A stretch of 42,483 nt of DNA. It comes from Archaeoglobus sp. GTDB lineage: Archaea > Halobacteriota > Archaeoglobi > Archaeoglobales > Archaeoglobaceae. Shown piece by piece: positions 23,444 through 30,658 of the stretch; the first letter of the stretch is position 1, and every line of letters starts with the position of its first letter. The notes below the pieces were generated by a model. The model searched no databases. It worked only from the letters and a program-made list of their open reading frames with translations, and had not been told where the DNA came from. The DNA lies in NCBI RefSeq assembly GCF_017656475.1, contig NZ_JACDNT010000016.1:1-42483 (forward strand), in the 5' to 3' direction. Position numbers and translations under genes: made by a program.

Positions 23444-23656
23444 TTAGTACACGTCAAGTTCAACCAGCTTCCTACCGCTTTCACTCAGTCTGAGCCTCAG
23501 ATTATCGCTTTCAATGAAATCCATCTCTTTCAGGAACTCAAGCACTTTTTTCAGAATTTTTCGCTCCACCCTTAGAATTTTGGCCAACTCTCTTTCAGTC
23601 ATTTCTTTCTCACTCAAGATTAGAAGGATTTCATCCATTAGTTCTGGAAAGTTCAT
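23444..23656 (-). CDS. Small winged-helix DNA-binding protein
   Basis: The 70-residue protein is built of helix, helix-turn-helix and a short wing: ELMDEILLILSEKEMTERELAKI, then RILKKVLEFLKEMDFIES and LRLRLSESGRKLVEL. The whole protein is one winged-helix domain with no sensor part. It lies 130 bases upstream of the TasA-like operon on the same strand, and its own promoter carries the same 34-bp element as the operon. This suggests it controls both itself and the operon, perhaps as a repressor, analogous in position to the matrix regulators of other organisms. Family assignment is by pattern only. Confidence 0.72.
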   Translation of the reverse strand: MNFPELMDEILLILSEKEMTERELAKILRVERKILKKVLEFLKEMDFIESDNLRLRLSESGRKLVELDVY

Positions 23657-23676
23657 AAAATTACTCTTCTTTTAGC

Positions 23677-23710
23677 TTTAATATGCATTTTGAAGTATAA
23701 TTATGAATTT
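23677..23710 (-). promoter_or_regulatory. Promoter/operator element of the small winged-helix gene (second copy)
   Basis: This second copy of the 34-bp element found at 23345-23378 lies 20 bases upstream of the ATG at 23656. Differences are confined to six single positions. In both places the element sits in the same orientation relative to the gene and at a similar distance (20 and 34 bases) from the start codon, as expected of a shared promoter with operator. Confidence 0.55.
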
Positions 23711-23771
23711 ACATTAAGAATAATTTATCAGAAACTTTATTTCATATTTTAGTTTCTATTTGAATCAAAAA

Positions 23772-24050
23772 TCAAAAAATGGGATTTTCCGCACTTTTTA
23801 GTGCCTCGAGATCTTCCTCTATTTCTCTGAATTTCTTTATGAACTCTCTTCCTTTACCGGTGGTTCTGTATTTTGTTCTTTTTCCGTCGAGAACGGATTC
23901 GATAAAACCTTCTCTTAAGAGGCAATTAACGTAATCCTGGGCGACTTTAGAGTTCAAATTTGCTTTGTAAACGATTTTCGTGATGTTTACTCCGTTTCCG
24001 GAGCAAATTTGAAGAATTTCTGCAACGATTTCAACTTTAGACCTTTTCAT
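23772..24050 (-). CDS. Winged-helix transcriptional regulator
   Basis: 92 residues from ATG 24050, which has GGGTG at suitable spacing; an in-frame GTG at 24059 is the alternative. The sequence KVEIVAEILQIC, NITKIVYKANLNSKVAQDYV, then LLREGFIESVLDGKRTKYRT and TGKGREFIKKF is the pattern of the archaeal winged-helix group often called HTH_45, with a C-terminal dimerisation helix. It lies upstream of the other small regulator and the TasA-like operon on the same strand, separated by 115 bases. Its target is unknown; local regulation is a reasonable guess. Confidence 0.82.
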   Translation of the reverse strand: MKRSKVEIVAEILQICSGNGVNITKIVYKANLNSKVAQDYVNCLLREGFIESVLDGKRTKYRTTGKGREFIKKFREIEEDLEALKSAENPIF

Positions 24051-24120
24051 TCTGAACACCCGAAGTATTCAATGTGCCGTAAATTTTGTTTTTAATGATA
24101 TTTATAGATTACGCTAAATT

Positions 24121-24195
24121 ATAACAACAATAATGATGAGAAAAACAACAATAAAAAACAACAATAATTATGAGTAAAAAATCAAAAACTAAATA
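24121..24195 (-). terminator. U-rich terminator region of the ribonucleotide reductase gene with triple direct repeat
   Basis: On the transcribed minus strand, directly after the nrdJ stop, the sequence is very T-rich, including repeated ATTGTTGTT and T5-T6 runs. On the plus strand this appears as three near-identical 12-base copies of AACAACAATAAT at 24123, 24144 and 24157 (the middle copy differs in its last base). Oligo-T runs are the usual archaeal termination signal. The same region must also contain the promoter of the winged-helix gene. Confidence 0.5.
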
Positions 24196-24204
24196 AAAAG
24201 TTAT

Positions 24205-26466
24205 TCAACCACACCTCGTAAACCCGCAGAACCTGCAGGTTGCACAGCCCTCCCCATACTCTAGGACGTTACCGCATTCAGGGCAAACACCGCCAATCTG
24301 CTTCGTCCTCGACTCCTCTTCTTCTTTTTCTCCGGTGAATGCTGTCAGCGGTTTGATTCCTTCAACCTCGAACTTTATCTTCTTGTACTCTCCCTTGAGG
24401 TGCTTTTCGAGAACCTTCGCCACACCATCCGCACATGACGTGATGACCTCTCCGTTGTCGAAGCCCGGCGAGGGACAGCGGATGTTCTTGAGCTGCCTTA
24501 TCAGCACTTCTGGATCAATCCAGCTCCTCAGTGCGACGGACAGAAGTCTGCCCATAGCTTCTGTCTGGGAAGCGGCACAGCCTCCGCTCTTTCCGAGCTG
24601 GACGAAAACCTCTGCAATTCCATATTCATCTTCATTGATGGTAACGTAAAGGGATCCACAACCAGTCCTCGTTTCAATCGTTCTGCCCGTTGTTATTCTG
24701 GGCCTTGGCCTTGGCTCGATGTACTTTGCCGGTGGTCTCGGCTTCGCTTCTCTCTCTTTCTTCTCCTCTTCAGCCTTCTTTATCCTCAAAACCTGCTCTT
24801 CTCTGCTTCCGTCTCTGTAAACAGTAATCCCCTTGCATCCAAGCTCGTAAGCCAGCAAAAATGCCTTCTCCACGTCTTTTCTTGACGCAGAGTTCGGCAT
24901 ATTAATGGTTTTGCTAACTGCGTTGTCTGTGTACTTCTGGAAGGCTGCCTGCATTTTGACGTGCCACTCTGGCGGGATGTCGAGAGCGCATTTGAAAACT
25001 CTCCTTATATCTTCGGGAATCTCCTCTATATCCTGAATGCTTCCTCTCTCAGCAACCTTCTCAATAAGCTCGTCGCTGTAAAGCCCTATCTTCCTTAAAA
25101 CATCCTCAAATATCTCGTTTATCTCGAAAAACTCCTCTCCATCGAGAATGTTCGTTCTTTTGTATGCGAGAGCAAAAATTGGTTCAATCCCGCTCGAACA
25201 TCCCGCTATGATGCTTATCGTCCCAGTAGGGGCAATAGTTGTGGTTGTTGCGTTTCTCATCTTCATCCCTTTCTTTTCCCACACGCTCCCCTTCCAGTTC
25301 GGAAAAACTCCTCTCTCCTCAGCAAGTTGCTGTGAAGCCTTGTGGCTCTCCTCCTGTATGAACTTCATCACTTTCTCAGCAAGCTGAATTGCCTCTTCGC
25401 TGTCGTAGGGTATGTTGAGCAGGAAAAGAGTGTCTGCCCAGCCCATCACGCCCAGCCCAATTTTCCGATTTGCTTTCGTCATTTCCTCAATTTCGGGGAT
25501 GGGATAGCTGTTAACGTCAATAACATCATCAAGAAATCTTACAGCAGTCCAGACAACCTCTCTAAGACCCTCCCAGTCGATTTCACCATCTTTAACGAAT
25601 TTTGCAAGGTTTATGCTGCCGAGGTTGCAGGATTCGTATGGCAGTAAAGGTTGTTCACCGCATGGGTTTGTAGCTTCAATCATCCCCACGTGAGGAGTGG
25701 GGTTGTAGCGGTTGATTGTGTCGATGAAAATCATCCCCGGCTCTCCGTTTCTCCACGCACCCTCAACGATGAGGTTAAATATCTTCTTGGCAGGAACTTT
25801 CCTCACAACTTCCCCCGTTCTGGGATTGATAAGTTCATAATCCTCATCCTTCTTCAAAGCCTCCATAAAGGCATCTGTAGCTGCGACGCTGATGTTGAAG
25901 TTCCTCAGCACACCCTCCTCCCACTTTGCCGTTATGAACTCCTCGATATCAGGGTGATGGACATTCAGAACTCCCATGTTTGCCCCTCTTCTCCTTCCTC
26001 CCTGCTTTATTTGCTCCGTGGCAGCGTCGAATATCTTCATGAAGCTCACTGGCCCACTTGCCACACCCATCGTTGATTTTACTATGTCTCCTTTCGGTCT
26101 CAGCCTAGAGAAGCTGAACCCCGTCCCACCGCCGCTCTTCTGAACCTTTGCCGTGTCCCATAAAGCCTTAAAGATGCCGTCAATGGAGTCCTCAACGGGA
26201 ATTACAAAACAGGCAGAAAGTTGATTCAGCTCAGTTCCGGCATTCATCAACGTTGGTGAGTTGGGCATGAACTTCTGCTCCCACAAAAGTTTGAAGAACT
26301 CCTCAGCCCACTTTTCAACATCGTTTCCGTAATTCTCTTCAGCTTTGGCAATTGCCCTTGCAACTCTCCAGCACATTTCTTCAGGCGTCTCAATTACGTT
26401 ACCCTCATCATCTTTGAGAAGATACCTCTTTCTGAGCACAGTTTCGGCAGTACGATTGAGCTTCAT
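24205..26466 (-). CDS. nrdJ: Adenosylcobalamin-dependent (class II) ribonucleotide reductase
   Basis: 753 residues from ATG 26466. An ATP-cone-like N-terminus is not obvious. The catalytic barrel has NSPTLMNAGTELNQLSACF with C86, SGGGTGFSFSRLRPKGD, the NPCGEQPLLPYESCNLGSIN block with N267, the radical cysteine C269, E271 and the second redox cysteine C280, and APTGTISIIAGCSSG. A C-terminal tail with CPECG and CRFCGFTRCG supplies the reducing cysteines and probably a zinc site. It makes deoxynucleotides using vitamin B12 instead of a metal-radical subunit. The frame is open to 26568, but TTTTATCTTT at 26484-26493 is a TATA box 23 bases before ATG 26466. Divergent from ala. Confidence 0.94.
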   Translation of the reverse strand: MKLNRTAETVLRKRYLLKDDEGNVIETPEEMCWRVARAIAKAEENYGNDVEKWAEEFFKLLWEQKFMPNSPTLMNAGTELNQLSACFVIPVEDSIDGIFKALWDTAKVQKSGGGTGFSFSRLRPKGDIVKSTMGVASGPVSFMKIFDAATEQIKQGGRRRGANMGVLNVHHPDIEEFITAKWEEGVLRNFNISVAATDAFMEALKKDEDYELINPRTGEVVRKVPAKKIFNLIVEGAWRNGEPGMIFIDTINRYNPTPHVGMIEATNPCGEQPLLPYESCNLGSINLAKFVKDGEIDWEGLREVVWTAVRFLDDVIDVNSYPIPEIEEMTKANRKIGLGVMGWADTLFLLNIPYDSEEAIQLAEKVMKFIQEESHKASQQLAEERGVFPNWKGSVWEKKGMKMRNATTTTIAPTGTISIIAGCSSGIEPIFALAYKRTNILDGEEFFEINEIFEDVLRKIGLYSDELIEKVAERGSIQDIEEIPEDIRRVFKCALDIPPEWHVKMQAAFQKYTDNAVSKTINMPNSASRKDVEKAFLLAYELGCKGITVYRDGSREEQVLRIKKAEEEKKEREAKPRPPAKYIEPRPRPRITTGRTIETRTGCGSLYVTINEDEYGIAEVFVQLGKSGGCAASQTEAMGRLLSVALRSWIDPEVLIRQLKNIRCPSPGFDNGEVITSCADGVAKVLEKHLKGEYKKIKFEVEGIKPLTAFTGEKEEEESRTKQIGGVCPECGNVLEYGEGCATCRFCGFTRCG

Positions 26467-26613
26467 CAGTAATGGTAGATATGAAAGATAAAACAGTTTT
26501 GCCTGCTTTTCCAAAGCATCAACTGAAGGAATATTTCTGCATTGAAAAATTTTCTTACAAAATATCAAGAAAATTTGACACTAACTTTAATACATTTCAA
26601 TAAGATGAATATC

Positions 26614-27582
26614 ATGGAAACTCTGATTTTAACCCAGGAAGAGGTTGAATCTCTGATATCTATGGATGAGGCGATGAATGCTGTCGAGGAAGCGTTCAGA
26701 CTTTATACACTCGGAAGGGCTGATATGCCTCCAAAGGTGTATCTTGAGTTCGAGAACGGCGATTTGAGGGCAATGCCAGCACATTTAATGGGATATGCGG
26801 GGATAAAGTGGGTGAACTCACACCCGTACAACCCTGAGAGGGGTTTGCCGACGGTTATGGCGCTCATGATTCTAAACAGCCCCGAAACGGGATTCCCTCT
26901 TGCAGTAATGGACGCAACCTACACGACCTCTTTAAGGACCGGCGCGGCAGGTGGAATAGCTGCAAAGTACCTGGCGAGGAAGGACAGCAGGGTTTTTGGG
27001 TTCGTTGGCTGCGGAACTCAGGCGTACTTTCAGCTTGAAGCTCTGAGGAGAGTTTTTAACATCGAGGAAGTTAAGGCGTATGATGTAAGAAAAGAAGCTG
27101 CCAGAAGGTTCGTAAACCATTGCAAAGAGAAGGGAATTGCCGCCTCTGCAAAGTTAATCGAAGAAGTGTGTAAGTGCGACGTCCTCGTCACAACCACTCC
27201 ATCGAGAAAACCTGTTGTTAGGGCTGAGTGGGTTGAGAAGGGGACGCATATAAACGCAATTGGAGCGGATGCCGCAGGAAAGCAGGAACTCGACCTTGAA
27301 ATCCTGAAGAGGGCAAAAATTGTTGTTGACGATTTGGAGCAGGCAAAACATGGTGGTGAGATTAACGTTGCAATATCTGAGGGCGTTATAGGGATTGAGG
27401 ACATTCACGCAACCATTGGAGAGGTTATAGCCGGTCTGAAGGCTGGAAGGGAGAGTGAGGAGGAGATAACGATTTTCGATTCAACAGGATTGGCAATTCA
27501 GGATGTGGCTGTGGCGAAAGTCGTTTACGAGAATGCGATTAAGAGTAACCGGGGAAGGAGAATAGAGTTCTTTAGAATATGA
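26614..27582 (+). CDS. ala: Alanine dehydrogenase, mu-crystallin/ornithine cyclodeaminase family
   Basis: The 322-residue protein matches, as I recall it, the A. fulgidus alanine dehydrogenase of known structure. That enzyme interconverts alanine and pyruvate plus ammonia with NAD and belongs to the ornithine cyclodeaminase/mu-crystallin fold rather than the bacterial Ald family. Visible are the substrate region MPPKVYLEF, GYAGIKWVNSHPYNP, the dimer and active segment SLRTGAAGGIAAKYLAR, and the Rossmann motif GFVGCGTQAYFQ. The start at ATG 26614 is supported by a TATA-like ACTTTAATAC 26 bases upstream. The last bases overlap the next gene (ATGA). Confidence 0.9.
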   Translation: METLILTQEEVESLISMDEAMNAVEEAFRLYTLGRADMPPKVYLEFENGDLRAMPAHLMGYAGIKWVNSHPYNPERGLPTVMALMILNSPETGFPLAVMDATYTTSLRTGAAGGIAAKYLARKDSRVFGFVGCGTQAYFQLEALRRVFNIEEVKAYDVRKEAARRFVNHCKEKGIAASAKLIEEVCKCDVLVTTTPSRKPVVRAEWVEKGTHINAIGADAAGKQELDLEILKRAKIVVDDLEQAKHGGEINVAISEGVIGIEDIHATIGEVIAGLKAGRESEEEITIFDSTGLAIQDVAVAKVVYENAIKSNRGRRIEFFRI

Positions 27583-28247
27583 AAGTTGCCGCACTCATTT
27601 CAGGTGGAAAAGACTCCATTCTCGCACTGCACAAGGTGGCAGAGAAGCATGAACTTGTATCTCTGGTCGGTGTATTTCCCAGGAATGCCGATTCTTACAT
27701 GTTTCATTCCGTAAACCTCCACATGCTTGATGTTGTAGCAGAGTCAATTGGTTTGCCCTTGAAAAAGCTCTACGTTTCTGGTGAGGAAGAAAAGGAGGTG
27801 GATGAGCTTGCTGAGCAGGTTGGAGAAATTGATGCAGAGGCTCTTTGCATTGGGGGAATAGAGTCAAATTATCAGAAGAAGAGGTTTGAAAGGGTTTGCA
27901 GAGAGGCTGGGATGGAGCTAATTGCACCACTGTGGAAGATGGACCCTGAACGGCTAATGCGCGAGGTTGCTGAGAAATTTGAAGCGGTAATTGTCAGTGT
28001 TTCAGCAATGGGGCTTGACGAGAGTTTTCTCGGCAGGAGGATTGATGAAAACTGCATTGAAGACCTTAAAAAGCTAAATAAGAAATACGGAGTGCATTTA
28101 GCTGGAGAGGGGGGAGAATTTGAGACTCTCGTCCTTGACACTCCTCTTTACAGGTTCAGGATAAAAATCGACGGCATGAAAAAGTTCTGGGATGGTGTGA
28201 GGGGGTACTGTTTAATTGAAAGTTATTCGAAAATTTCGAAATCATGA
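27579..28247 (+). CDS. dph6: Diphthine-ammonia ligase (Dph6, ATP-PPase family)
   Basis: The 222-residue protein has the PP-loop SGGKDSILALHK near its N-terminus, followed by GGIESNYQKKRFERVCRE and LAGEGGEFETLVLDTPLY, signatures of the DUF71/Dph6 group. It amidates diphthine on elongation factor 2 using ATP and ammonia, the last step of diphthamide synthesis, in the cytosol. It overlaps the alanine dehydrogenase stop by four bases, so the two are translationally coupled. The ammonia connection between the two is suggestive only. Confidence 0.87.
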   Translation: MKVAALISGGKDSILALHKVAEKHELVSLVGVFPRNADSYMFHSVNLHMLDVVAESIGLPLKKLYVSGEEEKEVDELAEQVGEIDAEALCIGGIESNYQKKRFERVCREAGMELIAPLWKMDPERLMREVAEKFEAVIVSVSAMGLDESFLGRRIDENCIEDLKKLNKKYGVHLAGEGGEFETLVLDTPLYRFRIKIDGMKKFWDGVRGYCLIESYSKISKS

Positions 28248-28281
28248 ACGAGAAAATTTTAGAACCCTTTCGGCGTTAGTT

Positions 28282-28408
28282 TTCGAAGGGTTTGAAAGCT
28301 TCACGGTTTTGAACAAATTTGAAAATTCGAAAACCTTTAATCATTAAAATATTTTTCGAAACCTTTATATAAGGTCGTGAAAAAAAATACATCATAGGTT
28401 AGGAGGTG
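28282..28408 (+). promoter_or_regulatory. sat-apr promoter region with TTCGAA palindromes, TATA box and strong ribosome binding site
   Basis: TTCGAA occurs at 28282, 28326 and 28355 (and twice more at 28226 and 28235, inside the end of dph6). The copies at 28326 and 28355 continue as an almost identical block, TTCGAAA(A)CCTTTA, 29 bases apart. GGTTTTGAA at about 28306 forms an imperfect inverted repeat with the 28326 copy. TATA box TTTATATAA is at 28364-28372 and AGGAGGTG at 28401-28408 before the sat ATG at 28415. The repeats flanking the TATA box look like operator sites; the regulator is not known. Confidence 0.6.
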
Positions 28409-28414
28409 GAATAG

Positions 28415-29785
28415 ATGCCTTTGATTAAGACACCGCCACCACACGGCGGAAAACTTGTAGAGAGTGTTGTTAAAAAGAGAGACATTGCTGAAAAAATGAT
28501 TGCTGGATGCCCAACTTATGAACTGAAGCCCACAACGCTGCCGGATGGAACGCCAATTCGCCACGTTTACAGAGAAATAATGTCCGTCTGTTACGGCTTT
28601 TTCAGCCCCGTTGAGGGCTCAATGGTGCAGAATGAGCTGGAGAGAGTTCTTAATGAGAGAAGATTGCTGAGCGAGTGGATTTTCCCGTATCCGATTCTTT
28701 TTGACATCAGTGAAGAGGACTACAAAGCTCTTGACGTCAAAGAGGGGGACAGACTGCTTCTCATGCTGAAAGGTCAGCCCTTTGCGACACTCGACATTGA
28801 AGAGGTTTACAAGATTGATCCTGAGGATGTGGCAACCCGCACATTTGGAACGCCTGAAAAGAACCCCGAGGTTGTTAGAGAACCCTTCAACGACAAGCAC
28901 CCTGGATATGTGATTTACAAGATGCACAAACCCGTAATTCTTGCTGGAAAGTACACGATCGTGAATGAGCCGAAATTCAAGGAGCCCTTTGACAGGTTCT
29001 GGTTCCCACCGTCAAAGTGCAGAGAAGTCATAAAGAACGAGAAGAAGTGGAGAACAGTCATTGCCCACCAGACGAGAAATGTTCCCCACGTGGGACATGA
29101 GATGCTGATGAAATGTGCTGCATACACTGGCGATATTGAGCCATGCCACGGAATTCTTGTCAACGCAATAATTGGAGCCAAGAGGAGAGGAGACTATCCG
29201 GATGAGGCAATACTTGAAGGTCATGAGGCTGTCAACAAGTACGGTTACATCAAGCCTGAGAGGCACATGGTTACCTTCACGCTCTGGGACATGAGATATG
29301 GCAACCCAATCGAGTCGCTGCTACATGGAGTTATCAGGCAGAATATGGGATGTACGCACCACATGTTTGGAAGAGACCACGCAGCTGTTGGTGAGTACTA
29401 CGACATGTACGCAACACAGATTCTCTGGAGCGAGGGCATTCCGAGCTTCGGCTTCGAAGCCCCACCGAATGAGGTGGACTATGGCCTGAAAATCATCCCG
29501 CAGAATATGGCTGAGTTCTGGTACTGTCCGGTCTGCCAGGAGATTGCCTACAGCGAGAACTGCGGACACACCGATGCAAAGCAGAAGTTCAGTGGAAGCT
29601 TCCTGAGAGGAATGGTGGCTGAGGGTATAATGCCGCCGAGAGTCGTCATGAGACCTGAAGTCTACAAGCAGATTGTAAAGTGGTGGAAAGTGTACAACTA
29701 CCCGTTCGTTAACAGAAGGTACTTGGACATGAAAAACAAGGAGCTTGAGATTGATCTCCCGGCGATGGAGGTACCTAAGGCGTGA
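28415..29785 (+). CDS. sat: Sulfate adenylyltransferase (ATP sulfurylase), dissimilatory
   Basis: The 456-residue protein forms adenosine-5'-phosphosulfate from sulfate and ATP, the activation step of sulfate reduction. The active-site motif is HQTRNVPHVGHE (HQTRN at 218-222) and the second is FGRDHA (318-323). A four-ligand metal site is likely at CPVCQEIAYSENCGH near residue 370. Length equals the homo-oligomeric archaeal and bacterial dissimilatory enzymes, without an APS kinase domain. It is first in the cluster with the apr genes and preceded by a very good promoter and ribosome binding site, consistent with high expression. Confidence 0.97.
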   Translation: MPLIKTPPPHGGKLVESVVKKRDIAEKMIAGCPTYELKPTTLPDGTPIRHVYREIMSVCYGFFSPVEGSMVQNELERVLNERRLLSEWIFPYPILFDISEEDYKALDVKEGDRLLLMLKGQPFATLDIEEVYKIDPEDVATRTFGTPEKNPEVVREPFNDKHPGYVIYKMHKPVILAGKYTIVNEPKFKEPFDRFWFPPSKCREVIKNEKKWRTVIAHQTRNVPHVGHEMLMKCAAYTGDIEPCHGILVNAIIGAKRRGDYPDEAILEGHEAVNKYGYIKPERHMVTFTLWDMRYGNPIESLLHGVIRQNMGCTHHMFGRDHAAVGEYYDMYATQILWSEGIPSFGFEAPPNEVDYGLKIIPQNMAEFWYCPVCQEIAYSENCGHTDAKQKFSGSFLRGMVAEGIMPPRVVMRPEVYKQIVKWWKVYNYPFVNRRYLDMKNKELEIDLPAMEVPKA

Positions 29786-29795
29786 GGTGATGGAG

Positions 29796-30143
29796 ATGCC
29801 GCACTACATAGCCGTATATTTGGATGATGCGAGATACGAGAAGATCAAGGGCACACCACTTGAGGAGAAAATCACTTACCTCTTTGGCGGACAGCTGAAG
29901 TCCTTGGTCGTGGAGGTTCCAGAGGATAAGTCTGAGAAGATTCTCAAAGCTTTTGAGAAAGCGAGAATTGACTCAAGAGGTTACATTGAGGATGTCCCGG
30001 TAGCGTTCAGAAGAGCATTGTTTGAAGAAATTGCTAAGGCGAAGTCTCTGGATGTCATTGATAAGGTCCTTGAAAGGCTGGATGAGCTGGTGGAGGCTGC
30101 AAAGAAGGAGGATGAGTATATCCCTCCACCAGACATAGAGTAA
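29796..30143 (+). CDS. Conserved small protein between sat and aprB
   Basis: 115 residues starting MPHYIAVYLDDARYEKIKGT, followed by an alpha/beta core and a charged helical C-terminus ending PPPDIE. There are no cysteines, no membrane segment and no known catalytic motif. ATG 29796 is preferred over ATG 29790 because GAGGTG at 29784-29789 is then correctly spaced. It lies 10 bases after sat and 46 bases before aprB, so it belongs to the same operon. A small gene is known at this place in Archaeoglobus. Its role is not known; helping assembly or electron transfer around APS reductase would be a guess. Confidence 0.8.
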   Translation: MPHYIAVYLDDARYEKIKGTPLEEKITYLFGGQLKSLVVEVPEDKSEKILKAFEKARIDSRGYIEDVPVAFRRALFEEIAKAKSLDVIDKVLERLDELVEAAKKEDEYIPPPDIE

Positions 30144-30189
30144 AATTAAATTTTTTAAAATGGTATGGAAAAAGTTGGAGGTGAGTTGA

Positions 30190-30642
30190 ATGCCATCGTT
30201 TGTGAACCCGGAAAAGTGTGATGGATGTAAGGCTTTGGAGAGAACGGCGTGTGAGTACATCTGCCCCAACGACTTGATGACGTTGGATAAAGAGACAATG
30301 AAGGCCTACAACAGAGAGCCAGACATGTGCTGGGAGTGCTACAGCTGTGTTAAGATGTGCCCGCAGGGTGCCGTTGATGTCAGGGGTTACGTGGACTACT
30401 CCCCGCTTGGCGGTGCATGTGTGCCAATGAGAGGTACGGATTCGATTATGTGGACAGTCAAGTACAGAAACGGGAAGGTGCTGAGATTCAAGTTCGCAAT
30501 AAGAACGACCCCATGGGGTTCAATTCAGCCATTTGAGGGATTCCCCGAACCAACTGAGGATGCCCTGAAGAGCGAACTTCTGGCTGGCGAGCCAGATATT
30601 ATCGGGCTGAGCGAATTCCCGCAGGTAAAGAAGAAGGCTTAA
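30190..30642 (+). CDS. aprB: APS reductase beta subunit (2x[4Fe-4S])
   Basis: The 150-residue iron-sulfur subunit passes electrons to AprA. Two four-cysteine motifs are visible: C10, C13, C21, C25 (CDGCKALERTACEYIC, with an enlarged loop between the second and third Cys) and C47, C50, C53, C57 (CWECYSCVKMC). The asymmetric loop is characteristic of AprB. The C-terminal ~70 residues without cysteines wrap around AprA in known structures. GGAGGTG precedes the ATG. A short T-run between the previous gene and this one could give partial termination or a secondary promoter. Confidence 0.96.
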   Translation: MPSFVNPEKCDGCKALERTACEYICPNDLMTLDKETMKAYNREPDMCWECYSCVKMCPQGAVDVRGYVDYSPLGGACVPMRGTDSIMWTVKYRNGKVLRFKFAIRTTPWGSIQPFEGFPEPTEDALKSELLAGEPDIIGLSEFPQVKKKA

Positions 30643-30658
30643 AGGTGAGGTGGTAAAA

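Noticed and set aside
24121-24170. CRISPR-like or attachment-site repeat
   Set aside because: The repeats are only 12 bases, low in complexity and unevenly spaced, with no spacers and no cas genes or integrase nearby. A U-rich terminator explains them better.
24205-26466. Intein in the ribonucleotide reductase gene
   Set aside because: Archaeal nrd genes often carry inteins, but here the length is normal and the catalytic blocks are continuous.
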